Notes under the pieces: generated by a model
The model's database searches: none
Seen by the model: the letters and a program-made list of their open reading frames with translations, nothing else
What the model was told of the DNA's origin: nothing
Position numbers and translations under genes: made by a program
Shown here: piece after piece, positions 8,363 through 16,842 of the stretch
How the letters are laid out: each line of letters begins with the position of its first letter
Position numbering within the stretch: the first letter of the stretch is position 1
DNA from: Candidatus Rokuibacteriota bacterium
GTDB lineage: Bacteria; Methylomirabilota; Methylomirabilia; Rokubacteriales; CSP1-6
Assembly (NCBI GenBank): GCA_003221695.1
Contig: QHSX01000042.1
Location: 1-64,000, forward strand
Length of the DNA: 64,000 bases
Direction of reading: 5' to 3'

Positions 8363-9183
8363 GGCGCCGGGAAGAGACGCGCGCCGTTCTTCCAGGCGAT
8401 CCGCTCGGCGACCTCCGCCGGAAGCTCGGCGAGCCACTGCTGGACGTCCCGCATGGAAGGCTCGACGGCCTCCCAGCGGGAGGTCACCCAGGTGTCGGTG
8501 CCAACCAGGAAGCGATCCGCGTGACGCAGGAAACGCGCGCGCCACGCGGGATCGAGCCGGCCGCCCGGCGCGACGTCACTACGTAGCGCCAGCTCGACCC
8601 AGAGCCTCGCGAAGCGGTCGAGCAGCCGGCCGACGGTCTCGGCGTCCGCCGACATGCCCGCGTGCGCCCAGAGGAAGCGGACCTTCGGGTAACGGGCCAG
8701 GAGCTTCTCGATCGTGTCGGCGTCCACATGGGCGTGCAGGAAGAGGTCGCGCTCCGCCGCCAGCTCGGCGATCCGCCGAACCACGGGCGCGTCCACGCCG
8801 GCGGCGCCGAGGTGGAACTCGCCGATACCGCGGTAGACGCCGCGCCGGAGTCGCTCCTCCACGTACGCGGCGACGCCCGCGTCCGCGTGCCAGCCAGCCA
8901 TGTCCTCGCGCGTGCGGTAGGGCCGGAGGAAGGGCACGACCACCGTCGGCGCGCGCTCGTAGAGCTTGAGCGTGCCGTCGTCGGGCGTGCTCGACACGAT
9001 CGCGCGACGCACGCCCGCGCGGGCGAGGAGGGCGAGTGCGCGCTCCGGCGGGTACGCGTCCCAGTCGGGGCGGCTGTAGTGGATGTGCGCGTCGAAGAGC
9101 GGGTACGGCGCGGCGGCGAGCCGTGGGTCGCCGACGAGCAGCAGCATGGTCGCGAGCGCCAGGAGCGAGCCGCGGGCCGTCAT
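8359..9183 (-). CDS. Exported amidohydrolase-fold (TIM-barrel metal hydrolase) protein
   Basis: The 274-residue form starting at ATG 9183 has an N-terminal signal peptide (MTARGSLLALATMLLLVG, cleavage near AAA-PY). Then comes a metal-dependent TIM-barrel hydrolase of the amidohydrolase_2/TatD type: FDAHIHY at the first strand, a Glu in GIGEFHLGAA, LHAHVD, LWAHAG and a late GTDTW. An upstream in-frame ATG at 9243 would bury the signal peptide, so 9183 is preferred. It lies 26 bp downstream of the methyltransferase/Ada-like gene and is likely the last gene of the sigma-factor operon. Substrate is unknown. Confidence 0.82.
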   Translation of the reverse strand: MTARGSLLALATMLLLVGDPRLAAAPYPLFDAHIHYSRPDWDAYPPERALALLARAGVRRAIVSSTPDDGTLKLYERAPTVVVPFLRPYRTREDMAGWHADAGVAAYVEERLRRGVYRGIGEFHLGAAGVDAPVVRRIAELAAERDLFLHAHVDADTIEKLLARYPKVRFLWAHAGMSADAETVGRLLDRFARLWVELALRSDVAPGGRLDPAWRARFLRHADRFLVGTDTWVTSRWEAVEPSMRDVQQWLAELPAEVAERIAWKNGARLFPAP

Positions 9184-9209
9184 CGCCGGTCTCCTCACCA
9201 CGCGGCCGA

Positions 9210-9917
9210 TCACGCGACGCGTGCCGGCCGGCAGACGCGGCACGGACGATAGCCGACGCTCCGCGCGTCAGGGACCGAGGCGAAGACCACGCGATTCGAG
9301 TCGGCGACACGCTGCTCGTGCGGGCAGCCGCGCCGGCAGACGATTCGGGTCGTCGTGGAGCCCACGAGGACCGGCGTCGCCCGCTCGAGCGTGAGCAAGA
9401 GCGTCTTCATCGCGTGGCCGAAGGCGTAGTGCCCCCAGCTCCCGTCCTCGCGGACAACCCGGTGGCAGGGGACGATCACCGGAACGGGGTTCCTGGCGAG
9501 GGCGTTACCGACGGCGCGCGCGGCGCGCGGGTGGCCGATGCGCTGCGCGAGCGTCGCGTACGAGACGACCTCGCCGAACGGGACGCGCGCGGCGTGCGCC
9601 AGCACCGCGGCCTGGAACTCGGGCAGCCCGTCGAGGTCGACGGGAACCGCGAAGAACGTCCGTCGGCCCGCGAGGTACTCGCGGAGCTCCTCACGCGCCC
9701 GCTCGGCGTGGCGGCGGGCGCGGTGCGACGGAGCGCCGACGCCCCGCCCCGGTTGGAGGCGCGTGACGCCGCGGTCGCTCGCCTCGATGCGGAATCGATC
9801 GGCGAGCGGTTCGAGCCGTCGAGGACGAGCGCCGAGCCCTCGGCGCAGGCGGGCGAGCGCGTCGCGCGGCGGAACCGCCGCCGTGAAGAACTCCCTGAGC
9901 ATCAGGTCGAGATCCAT
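9210..9917 (-). CDS. O6-methylguanine-DNA methyltransferase with C-terminal Ada-type zinc/methyl-acceptor domain
   Basis: The 235-residue protein has a reduced N-terminal region, then an Ogt/MGMT catalytic domain (residues ~92-180). The acceptor cysteine is in IVPCHRVVREDGS (C151), and FQAAVLAHAARVPFGEVVSYA is the helix-turn-helix DNA-binding part. Residues ~186-232 look like the Ada metal-binding domain: Cys194, Cys198, Cys226 and Cys229, plus VGYRPCRVCRP. The spacing (4, 28, 3) nearly equals that of E. coli Ada Cys38/42/69/72 (4, 27, 3). In Ada this domain is N-terminal and takes methyl groups from phosphotriesters; here it is at the C-terminus and there is no AraC domain. The gene begins 2 bp after the ECF sigma factor stop. 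Repair activity is likely; a sensing role is inference. Confidence 0.85.
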   Translation of the reverse strand: MDLDLMLREFFTAAVPPRDALARLRRGLGARPRRLEPLADRFRIEASDRGVTRLQPGRGVGAPSHRARRHAERAREELREYLAGRRTFFAVPVDLDGLPEFQAAVLAHAARVPFGEVVSYATLAQRIGHPRAARAVGNALARNPVPVIVPCHRVVREDGSWGHYAFGHAMKTLLLTLERATPVLVGSTTTRIVCRRGCPHEQRVADSNRVVFASVPDARSVGYRPCRVCRPARVA

Positions 9918-9919
9918 CG

Positions 9920-10381
9920 TCAGTTCTCCAGCGCCCGCCGGAGAATCGCCTTGCCCCGGGCGAGCTGGCTCTTGACCGTGTTGACCGAGATTCCGCGGAC
10001 CCGTGCGAGCTCCAGGTACGAGAGGCCGTCGACGTAGTGGAGCGCCAACAGGAGCCGCGCCTCCCGTGGCACCGCGTCCAGGGCGCGCGCCAGGTCCGCG
10101 CGCTCGACGCCGTCCGCCGCGCGGCCGCCGTGGCCGGGCGCCGGCTCGGGCGGGGGGCGACGCCGGCGTAGCTCGTCGATGCAGACGTTCGAGAGCACGC
10201 GGTAGAGCCACGTGGACACTGCCCAGCGCGGCGAGTACGAGGCGCGCGCCGCGAACGCCTTCATGAGGGCGCGCTGGACGGCGTCCTCGGCGTCTGCACG
10301 GTTCCGGAGGAGCCGATAGGCGACGGCGTAGAGCCGGCCGGCGTAGGTCTCGGCCACCCGGCTGAACGCCCGCTCGTCCAT
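9920..10381 (-). CDS. ECF-type RNA polymerase sigma factor
   Basis: This 153-residue protein has sigma region 2 (YAVAYRLLRNRADAEDAVQRALMKAF, then STWLYRVLSNVCIDELRRR) and region 4 (LLLALHYVDGLSYLELARVRGISVNTVKSQLARGKAIL). Nothing resembling region 1 or 3 is present, so it is a group 4 (ECF) factor. ATG 10381 is chosen over 10423 because family similarity begins there. No Shine-Dalgarno sequence is visible before it, and a TATACC box ends 7 bases upstream, so a leaderless transcript is possible. No classic zinc anti-sigma gene follows; the next gene, 2 bp on, is the Ada-like methyltransferase. Confidence 0.9.
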   Translation of the reverse strand: MDERAFSRVAETYAGRLYAVAYRLLRNRADAEDAVQRALMKAFAARASYSPRWAVSTWLYRVLSNVCIDELRRRRPPPEPAPGHGGRAADGVERADLARALDAVPREARLLLALHYVDGLSYLELARVRGISVNTVKSQLARGKAILRRALEN

Positions 10382-10458
10382 ACGTAAGGGTATACGCGCG
10401 CGAGAACCCGAGGGGTGGAACAATATCTGATACCATCACTCGGGCCGGGAGGCGAGCC

Positions 10459-11676
10459 ATGACGCGGAGCCATCGCAGGGACTTCCTGAGAGCAGTCGGC
10501 GGGCTTGGCACGTTCGCCGTTTCGGCGGGGCTCCTCTGGCGGGCGCCTCGGGCGTCAGCGCAGCAGGGGGACCCGATCCTCGCGGGGCGGCCGCTTGTCC
10601 GGTACCCGGAGAAGACGGATCTGATCCTGCTGACCGCGAGACCCACGCAGCTTGAGACCCCGATGTCGTACTTCGATGGGGCGATCACACCGAACGAGGC
10701 GTTCTTCGTCCGCTACCATACCTTCCCGGTGCCGACCAGCGTGGACCTCGGGACCTGGCGCTTGCGGGTCAGCGGGCTCGTGGACCGGCCGCTCGAGCTG
10801 TCCCTCGACGACCTCAAGAGCAAGTTCGCGAAGGCGGCGGTGACCGCGGTCACCCAATGCTCGGGCAATAGCCGCGGACGGTTCGCCCCGCGCGTCCTCG
10901 GCGGCGAGTGGGGCGACGGCGCCATGGGGAATGCCGAGTGGGTGGGCGCCAGACTCAGGGACATTCTCGCGACCGCCGGCGTCCGCCAGGGCGCCGTGCA
11001 AGCGACGTTCGAGGGCCTGGACAAGCCGGCCTTCCCAAGCGTTCCGCACTTCGTGAAGAGCCTCGACATTCGGCGCATCGTGGAGGACCCGGACGTCATC
11101 GTAGCCTACCAGATGAACGGGCGTGAGCTGCCCATGCTCAACGGCTTCCCGGCCCGCCTGGTGGTTCCGGGGTGGTACGCGACCTACTGGGTGAAGAACC
11201 TCTCGGAGATCTCGGTGATCGACCACGTCTTCGAGAAGTTCTGGATGAAGCCCGCGTATCGAATTCCCGACACGCCGTGCGGCTGCGTCGAGCCGGGCAC
11301 GGCGCCGAAAAGCACCGTGCCGATCACCCGCATGACGGTCCGCTCCTTCATCGGTGCACCCCCCGGCGGCGCGCGCGTCGTCGCCGGGCGGTCCGTGACG
11401 CTCAAGGGCATCGCGTTCGACGGCGGTTACGGCGTCCGCGAGGTCCAGGTGTCCGACGACGAGGGCGTCACCTGGCGGCGCGCGCAGCTCGGGCCGGACC
11501 TCGGCCGCTACTCGTTCCGCGAATGGAGTGCGGTGTGGACGCCGGCGGCGGGCGAACACACGCTGATGGTCCGGGCCCTCAACGCGATCGGCGAGTCGCA
11601 GGGGTACGAGCCCGTGTGGAACCCGGCCGGCTATCTGCGCAACATCGTCGAGCGCATCACCGTCCAGGCGGGCTAG
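10459..11676 (+). CDS. sorA: Tat-exported sulfite oxidase-family molybdenum enzyme (SorA-like)
   Basis: This 405-residue protein starts with a twin-arginine signal (HRRDFLRAVGGLGTF). The sulfite-oxidase Mo-cofactor domain carries the ligand cysteine in TQCSGNSRG (C134), with GGEWGDGAMGNAEWVGARL following. A C-terminal Mo-co dimerisation/Ig-like domain has VQVSDDEGVTWRRAQL. The family oxidises sulfite to sulfate in the periplasm. A cytochrome c gene follows 10 bp later, as in SorAB sulfite dehydrogenases. GGGAGG precedes the ATG. A distinct substrate within the family cannot be excluded. Confidence 0.88.
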   Translation: MTRSHRRDFLRAVGGLGTFAVSAGLLWRAPRASAQQGDPILAGRPLVRYPEKTDLILLTARPTQLETPMSYFDGAITPNEAFFVRYHTFPVPTSVDLGTWRLRVSGLVDRPLELSLDDLKSKFAKAAVTAVTQCSGNSRGRFAPRVLGGEWGDGAMGNAEWVGARLRDILATAGVRQGAVQATFEGLDKPAFPSVPHFVKSLDIRRIVEDPDVIVAYQMNGRELPMLNGFPARLVVPGWYATYWVKNLSEISVIDHVFEKFWMKPAYRIPDTPCGCVEPGTAPKSTVPITRMTVRSFIGAPPGGARVVAGRSVTLKGIAFDGGYGVREVQVSDDEGVTWRRAQLGPDLGRYSFREWSAVWTPAAGEHTLMVRALNAIGESQGYEPVWNPAGYLRNIVERITVQAG

Positions 11677-11686
11677 GAGGCGCGGC

Positions 11687-11995
11687 ATGCGACGCACCCT
11701 CGGCATCGCGGCGCTCGTGCTGGCGCTCCCGCTCGCCGCGGCGGCAGAGACCAAGACGATCACGCTCCCGCCCGACCACCCGTACGGGGACCTCAAGCCC
11801 GGACCCGGGGTCGAGGTCGCGCAGCGTGCGTGCCGCTCGTGCCACTCGACCGATTACATCGTGATGCAGCCGCGGGGCGACGCGAAGCAGTGGGAAGCGG
11901 TCGTCACGAAGATGATCAAGGTCTTCGGCGCCTCGATCAGCGACGAGGACGCGAAGGCGGTCGTCCGGTACCTGTCGACCGTCTACGGGAGATAG
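11687..11995 (+). CDS. sorB: Small periplasmic c-type cytochrome (SorB-like)
   Basis: This 102-residue protein has a signal peptide (residues 1-20, ending AAAA-ET) and a single heme c motif, CRSCH (C49, C52, H53). Methionines at 60 and 76 are candidates for the sixth heme ligand. It follows the Mo-enzyme gene directly with its own GGAGG site and is the likely electron acceptor of that dehydrogenase, as SorB is for SorA. The pairing is the main support for the name. Confidence 0.85.
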   Translation: MRRTLGIAALVLALPLAAAAETKTITLPPDHPYGDLKPGPGVEVAQRACRSCHSTDYIVMQPRGDAKQWEAVVTKMIKVFGASISDEDAKAVVRYLSTVYGR

Positions 11996-12008
11996 GCGCG
12001 GGTCCGGG

Positions 12009-15000
12009 CTAGCCGAGCTTCCCGAGCGCCGCGCGGCAGCGCTCGAGCAGGGGGCGCATCCCAAGTTCCTCGGCGATCTCCTGCGCTTCGTCGAAGCCGC
12101 GCTCGGCAGCGGCACGGTCACCGCGCCGCGCGGCAACGAGCCCGGCGGTGTAGCGCGCCCACGCCTCCCAGCCCCGCTCCCCGTGACGCTCGGCGAACTC
12201 GAGCGCGCGTGCCGCGTCGCGGGCGGCCTCGTCCAGTTCGTCCGCGGCGACGTGCCCGAGCGCCTTCGTCGCGTGCATCCACGCGCGGTCGGAGAAGGCG
12301 TGCGCTTTTTCCTGCCACTCGATCGCCTCGCCTGCCAGCTCGGCCGCTTCCCGCCCGCGGCCGAGTCCAGCGTAGCCGTGGGCCAACGCGCAGGCGCCCA
12401 GCATGAACTGACCGGCGAATTTCTTCTCCCGACAGGTGGCGACCACCGACTCGCCGACCCGAACGGCCTCCTCGAGACGGCCGGCCTGGGCGAGGATGTA
12501 CGTGTGGATGACGCCGATGGCGGCCGTGCTGTACTGATGCCCGGCCGCGTCGGCTGCCGCGCGGCCCCGCTCGATCATCGCCAGGGCGCCGGTGGTGTCG
12601 CCGAGCTCGGCGAGGGAGAACGCCGCGAGGGCGCAGGCGCCGGAGAAGGGCAGGCCCGAGAGCCCGAAGCGTTCGTCTTCCCGGCCGGCGAGCAGGGTCA
12701 GGAGCGCCTCCGCTTCCCGGACCGCATCACGGTGTCGCCCCACCGTCTGGTAGGCGCGGCTGAGGTAGTAGTGTCCGGTGGCGCCGAGCCCGGGATCGTC
12801 TCGCGTCGCCGCCCGCTCGAGGCAGCGCTGCCCGTAGGTCAGGGCCTCCTCGGGGTTGCCCTTGGCCCAGTGGTATTGCACGAGGTAGGCGTAGATGGTG
12901 TCCAGCACCTCCGTCACGCCGTGCCGGGCGGCGAGCTCTTCCGCCTCCCGGAACCGCTCGTACAGCGGATCGAGCCGCCCGGCCCGCCAGAGCGGCGCCC
13001 GCATGGCCAGGCGGATGTCGATGCCGGCTCGCGCCGTCTCCCGCGTCTCCTCCCCGTGCCGCAGCGCCGCCAGCGCAGTCTCGTAGAACTCCACGGCCTT
13101 GTCGTCCACGAAGAGGGCGGCGGCGCGCTCGCCGGCCTCGCGCGCGTAGTGCACGACCTTGTCCCACACCTCGCCGCGCGTAAAGTGGTAGGCGAGTTCC
13201 TCGGCGCGCTCCTCGAGACGGCCGGCGTACACCTCCTCGATGGCCGTACCGATCAGCGCGTGCAGACGACGCCGCTCGGACTGGAGCAGCGAGGCGTAGG
13301 CGACGTCCTGAGTCAGCGCGTGCTTGAAGACGTACTCGAGCTCGCCGAAACCGCCCTTCTGGTAGATCAGCTCGATTCGCTTGAGCTCGGTGAGATTCTG
13401 CTCGAGCTGCTCCTGGAGGTCGGACACGCGCCTGAGGAGCGCCAGCGCGAACTCGCGGCCGATGACGGACGCCGTCTGGACCGTCCGCTTCTGCGAGGCG
13501 CCGAGCCGGTCCAGGCGCGCGGCGATCACGTCCTGCACAGTCTCGGGCACGGTGATCGTCGACGCCGCCTGCGCCAGCACGAGCCGGCCATCCTCGGCCC
13601 GGACCGCGCCCGTCTCCTGGAGGGTGCGGCCGATTTCCTCGAGGAAGAATGGGTTGCCCTCGGCCTTGGCGGCGATGGTCACGGCCAGCTCGCGCGGCAG
13701 CTCCGCGACGCCGAGCGTCGCACGCACGATCTGGGCCGCGGCGTCCTCGTCGACCGGCTGAAGGCCGATCCGCCAGTAGTAGGTGCGATCGCCGAACGGC
13801 TGCGCGTAGACGGGGCGGTAGGTGACGATCAGGAGCACCGCCATGCCGGGCAGGCTCTCGGTCAGAGACTTCAGGAAGTCCTCGGAGGCGCTGTCGATCC
13901 AGTGCGCGTCCTCCACCACGAGCACGACCGGCCGGCGACGGCTGCCCGTCGCCGTCAACCCCTGGAGGGCGGCCAGGATCCGTGCGCGCCGCTGGAGGGG
14001 ATCCTGGCTGGCGATGCCGGGGTCGCCCGGATCTACCGACAGCAGATATCGAAGGTACGGCGCGATGGTGGCGGCTTCGTCGCCGACGAACGCGAGGCCG
14101 CGCAGGATCTTGGCGACGATCTGCGCCTCGGCGTCGTGATCGTCGATGCCGAAGTTCTGCTTGAGCATCTGGACGATAGGAAGGAACGGGATCGACTGGC
14201 CGAACGAGATGCAGTCTCCCTCGATCCAGGTCGCGAGGTCGGCGAGGCGCCGGCGGAACTCGAGCAGGAGCCGCGACTTGCCGAGCCCCGCGTCGCCGAC
14301 CACGAAGACCGCCTGGCCCCGCCCGCCCCTGGTCTGCGTCCACGCGCGCTCGAGCGTCGCGAGCGCGTCGTCGCGCCCCACGAACGGCGACAGACCATGG
14401 ACCGCGCGCGCGGCGAGACGCGTGACGACGCCGCTGGCGCTCAGCAGTTCCCAGGCGGCGACGGGCTGGCTCTTGCCCTTCACGGGGACCGCCCCGAGGG
14501 CCCGCGTCTCGAAGTACGGTGCGATGAGCTTGCGAGCCGCCTCGGCCACGACGATCGTGCCTGGCTCGGCGAGCTGCTGCATCCGTGCCGCCGTGTTCGT
14601 CGTGTCGCCGACCGCCGTGTAGTCCATGCGGAGGTTGTCGCCGATGGCGCCCACGACGACGAGACCGGTGTTGAGGCCCATGCGGACCCGGAAGGCGATC
14701 CCGCGTGTTCGCTCGAGCTCGTCGCGGTCGCGCGAGAGTGCCTGCTGCATCGCGAGCGCGGCGTGGGCGGCCCGCTGGGCATGGTCCTCGTGCGCGATCG
14801 GCGCGCCGAAGAGCGCCATGAGCCCGTCGCCCAGGAACTGGTTGACGGTGCCCTCGTAGCGGTGGACCTCGGCGAGCATCACCTCGAACGCGCGGTTGAT
14901 GAGCGCGTGGACCTCCTCCGGATCGAGGCGCTCGGAGATGGACGTGAAGCCGGAGACGTCGGCGAAGAGGACGGTGACCTGCTTGCGCTCGCCCGAGAGG

Positions 15001-15254
15001 GCGGCGCGGTCCTTCAGGATCCGCTCGGCGAGGTGCGCCGGGGTGTAGGCCCGCGGCGACTCGAACCGCGCGGTGGCCGCGGGGGAGGCCAGGGGGACGG
15101 GGGCGGCCAGCGCGGCGCCGCACGCGCCGCAGAATTTCTTCCCCGTGGGGACGCTGGCGCCGCACGCGGGACACACCACGTCGAGCGTCGCGCCGCACTC
15201 CTCGCAGTACTTCACGCCGGGACGGTTCTCGGTTCCACACGCAAGGCACCGCAT
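12009..15254 (-). CDS. Adenylate/guanylate cyclase with zinc ribbons, AAA-type ATPase and TPR repeats
   Basis: The 1081-residue protein is modular. Residues 1-48 form two CxxC-CxxC zinc ribbons (Cys 3, 6, 17, 20 and 28, 31, 42, 45). Residues ~95-270 form a class III nucleotide cyclase (VTVLFADVSGFTSISERLD; NQFLGDGLMALFG). An AAA/LuxR-MalT-like ATPase follows from ~290 (Walker A VVGDAGLGKSRLL; VLVVEDAHWID). The C-terminal ~450 residues are tetratricopeptide-type helices. This is a common soluble signalling architecture whose ligand is usually unknown. It stands alone between sorB and the propeller gene, transcribed away from the latter. Confidence 0.92.
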   Translation of the reverse strand: MRCLACGTENRPGVKYCEECGATLDVVCPACGASVPTGKKFCGACGAALAAPVPLASPAATARFESPRAYTPAHLAERILKDRAALSGERKQVTVLFADVSGFTSISERLDPEEVHALINRAFEVMLAEVHRYEGTVNQFLGDGLMALFGAPIAHEDHAQRAAHAALAMQQALSRDRDELERTRGIAFRVRMGLNTGLVVVGAIGDNLRMDYTAVGDTTNTAARMQQLAEPGTIVVAEAARKLIAPYFETRALGAVPVKGKSQPVAAWELLSASGVVTRLAARAVHGLSPFVGRDDALATLERAWTQTRGGRGQAVFVVGDAGLGKSRLLLEFRRRLADLATWIEGDCISFGQSIPFLPIVQMLKQNFGIDDHDAEAQIVAKILRGLAFVGDEAATIAPYLRYLLSVDPGDPGIASQDPLQRRARILAALQGLTATGSRRRPVVLVVEDAHWIDSASEDFLKSLTESLPGMAVLLIVTYRPVYAQPFGDRTYYWRIGLQPVDEDAAAQIVRATLGVAELPRELAVTIAAKAEGNPFFLEEIGRTLQETGAVRAEDGRLVLAQAASTITVPETVQDVIAARLDRLGASQKRTVQTASVIGREFALALLRRVSDLQEQLEQNLTELKRIELIYQKGGFGELEYVFKHALTQDVAYASLLQSERRRLHALIGTAIEEVYAGRLEERAEELAYHFTRGEVWDKVVHYAREAGERAAALFVDDKAVEFYETALAALRHGEETRETARAGIDIRLAMRAPLWRAGRLDPLYERFREAEELAARHGVTEVLDTIYAYLVQYHWAKGNPEEALTYGQRCLERAATRDDPGLGATGHYYLSRAYQTVGRHRDAVREAEALLTLLAGREDERFGLSGLPFSGACALAAFSLAELGDTTGALAMIERGRAAADAAGHQYSTAAIGVIHTYILAQAGRLEEAVRVGESVVATCREKKFAGQFMLGACALAHGYAGLGRGREAAELAGEAIEWQEKAHAFSDRAWMHATKALGHVAADELDEAARDAARALEFAERHGERGWEAWARYTAGLVAARRGDRAAAERGFDEAQEIAEELGMRPLLERCRAALGKLG

Positions 15255-15355
15255 CGCGGATATTCTACGCGAGCGGCCGTCACCGGGCGTCGTCCGCCGA
15301 TGGCCTGCGTGGTCCCGTTGTGGCAGTATGAGGCTCCGAGCGGGGGAGGTCGGCC

Positions 15356-16279
15356 ATGAACTACCGTCCGGTGGAGGGCTGGGGCAGGCTGCCGCAAGGG
15401 TGGTCCTACGTCGAGGCCACGAGCGTGGCCGTGGACCCGGCGGATAACGTCCACGTCTTCAACCGGGGCGCGCACCCGGTCATCGTCTTCGACCGGGACG
15501 GGAACTTTCTCCGCTCGTGGGGCGAGGGGGTCTTCCGGCGACCGCACGGGATCACGATCGGTCCGGACGGTACGCTCTGGCTGACGGACGACCTGCACCA
15601 CACGATCCGCCAGTTCACCGCGGCGGGGAAGCTCCTGCTGACGCTCGGTGATCCCGACACCCCGTCCACGCTTCACGGTGGCAAGCCGTTCAACCGACCG
15701 ACCCACGTAGCGCTCTGCCCGAAGACCGGGGACATCTACGTCTCCGACGGCTACGGCAACTCGCGCGTGCACAAGTACGACCCCAAGGGCCGGCACCTCC
15801 ACTCGTGGGGCGAGCCGGGCACCGACCCCGGCTGCTTCAACGTCCCGCACAACATCGTCACCGACGCCGATGGCCTGGTGTACGTGGCTGATCGCGAGAA
15901 TCACCGCGTGCAGGTCTTCGACGGGAAGGGGCGGTACCAGATGCAGCTCAACAACCTCCACCGTCCGTGCGGGCTCTTCGCGGAGCGGCGGAACGGGGGG
16001 CTGCTCTACGTCGGCGAGCTGCCGACGCACCTTGCCGTGAACGCCCAGGTGCCGAACCTCGGTTCGCGCGTGAGCGTCCTCACGCTCAAGGGCGATCTGG
16101 CCGCGCGGATCGGCGGCCCCTTCGCGGGCGAGAAGCCGGGCGAGTTCGTGGCGCCCCACGGCTGCGCCGTCGACTCGCGCGGCGCGCTCTACGTGGCCGA
16201 GGTGTCCTGGACGGCGCAGGGGAGCAAAGAGACGCCGCCGCGCGAGATCCGCTCGCTGCAGAAGTTCGCGCGCGTGTGA
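15356..16279 (+). CDS. NHL-repeat six-bladed beta-propeller protein (peptidyl-amidating lyase-like)
   Basis: The 307-residue protein has repeated NHL strands: SVAVDPADNVHVFNRG, GITIGPDGTLWLTDDLHHTIRQF, DIYVSDGYGNSRVHKY and GLVYVADRENHRVQVFD. It resembles bacterial propellers annotated as peptidylglycine alpha-amidating lyase-like. No signal peptide is visible, so it is probably cytoplasmic. GGGGGAGG lies just before the ATG. It overlaps or abuts the HD-domain gene, which suggests an operon of three (propeller, HD protein, carbinolamine dehydratase). Confidence 0.82.
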   Translation: MNYRPVEGWGRLPQGWSYVEATSVAVDPADNVHVFNRGAHPVIVFDRDGNFLRSWGEGVFRRPHGITIGPDGTLWLTDDLHHTIRQFTAAGKLLLTLGDPDTPSTLHGGKPFNRPTHVALCPKTGDIYVSDGYGNSRVHKYDPKGRHLHSWGEPGTDPGCFNVPHNIVTDADGLVYVADRENHRVQVFDGKGRYQMQLNNLHRPCGLFAERRNGGLLYVGELPTHLAVNAQVPNLGSRVSVLTLKGDLAARIGGPFAGEKPGEFVAPHGCAVDSRGALYVAEVSWTAQGSKETPPREIRSLQKFARV

Positions 16280-16284
16280 GCACG

Positions 16285-16842
16285 ATGGCCGAGCGGCTGC
16301 TCGACGCCATGGCGGGCGCGGCGGCGCGGCGCTACGGCGGCGAGGCCGTGTCGGAGCTGGAGCACGCGCTCCAGTGCGCCGAGCTCGCGCGTGGCGCGGG
16401 CGCCGACGAGGAGCTCCAGCTCGCCTGCCTTGTGCACGACGTCGGCCGCTACGCCGTGGATCAATCGCTCGTCTCCGACTCCACGGAGCCGATGCCCGCG
16501 GGACCGCGCGCCCGCGGGCACCACGAGGTCGGCGCCGAGCTGATCGCGCCGTGGGTGCCGGAGCGCGTCGCGTGGTGCGTGCGCATGCACGCCGACGCCA
16601 AACGCTACCTGTGCGCGACCGAGCCCGATTACTTCGGCTGGCTGTCCGCCGTCTCGCGCCACACGCTCCGGCTGCAGGGCGGTGTCATGACGGCCGCCGA
16701 GGTCGCGCGGCTCGCCGGGTATCCGTGGCTCGCCGACGCACTCGCTCTCAGACGCTGGGACGACGACGCGAAGGTGGTCGGCAAGGCAACCCGTCCCCTC
16801 GACGCCTGGGCGCCGCTGATCCATCGCTTCTTCGACCGATGA
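16285..16842 (+). CDS. HD-domain protein resembling PhnZ/TmpB-type diiron oxygenases
   Basis: The 185-residue protein has an HD-type metal motif series: ELEHALQCAELA, LVHDVGRY, HHEVGAELI and RMHADAKRYLC. The last motif (H-x-x-AKRYL) is typical of the phosphonate-cleaving PhnZ/TmpB group and of myo-inositol-oxygenase relatives rather than of plain phosphohydrolases. A GTG at 16276 is in frame and overlaps the propeller stop; either start is possible. The stop overlaps the next start as ATGA. No other phosphonate genes are near, so the substrate is open. Confidence 0.75.
   Translation: MAERLLDAMAGAAARRYGGEAVSELEHALQCAELARGAGADEELQLACLVHDVGRYAVDQSLVSDSTEPMPAGPRARGHHEVGAELIAPWVPERVAWCVRMHADAKRYLCATEPDYFGWLSAVSRHTLRLQGGVMTAAEVARLAGYPWLADALALRRWDDDAKVVGKATRPLDAWAPLIHRFFDR

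Noticed and set aside
12183-15359. A 1058-codon open frame on the + strand opposite the large cyclase
   Set aside because: It is the antisense shadow of a well-supported cyclase/ATPase/TPR gene in GC-rich DNA; its translation shows no domain and the composition is that of reversed codons.
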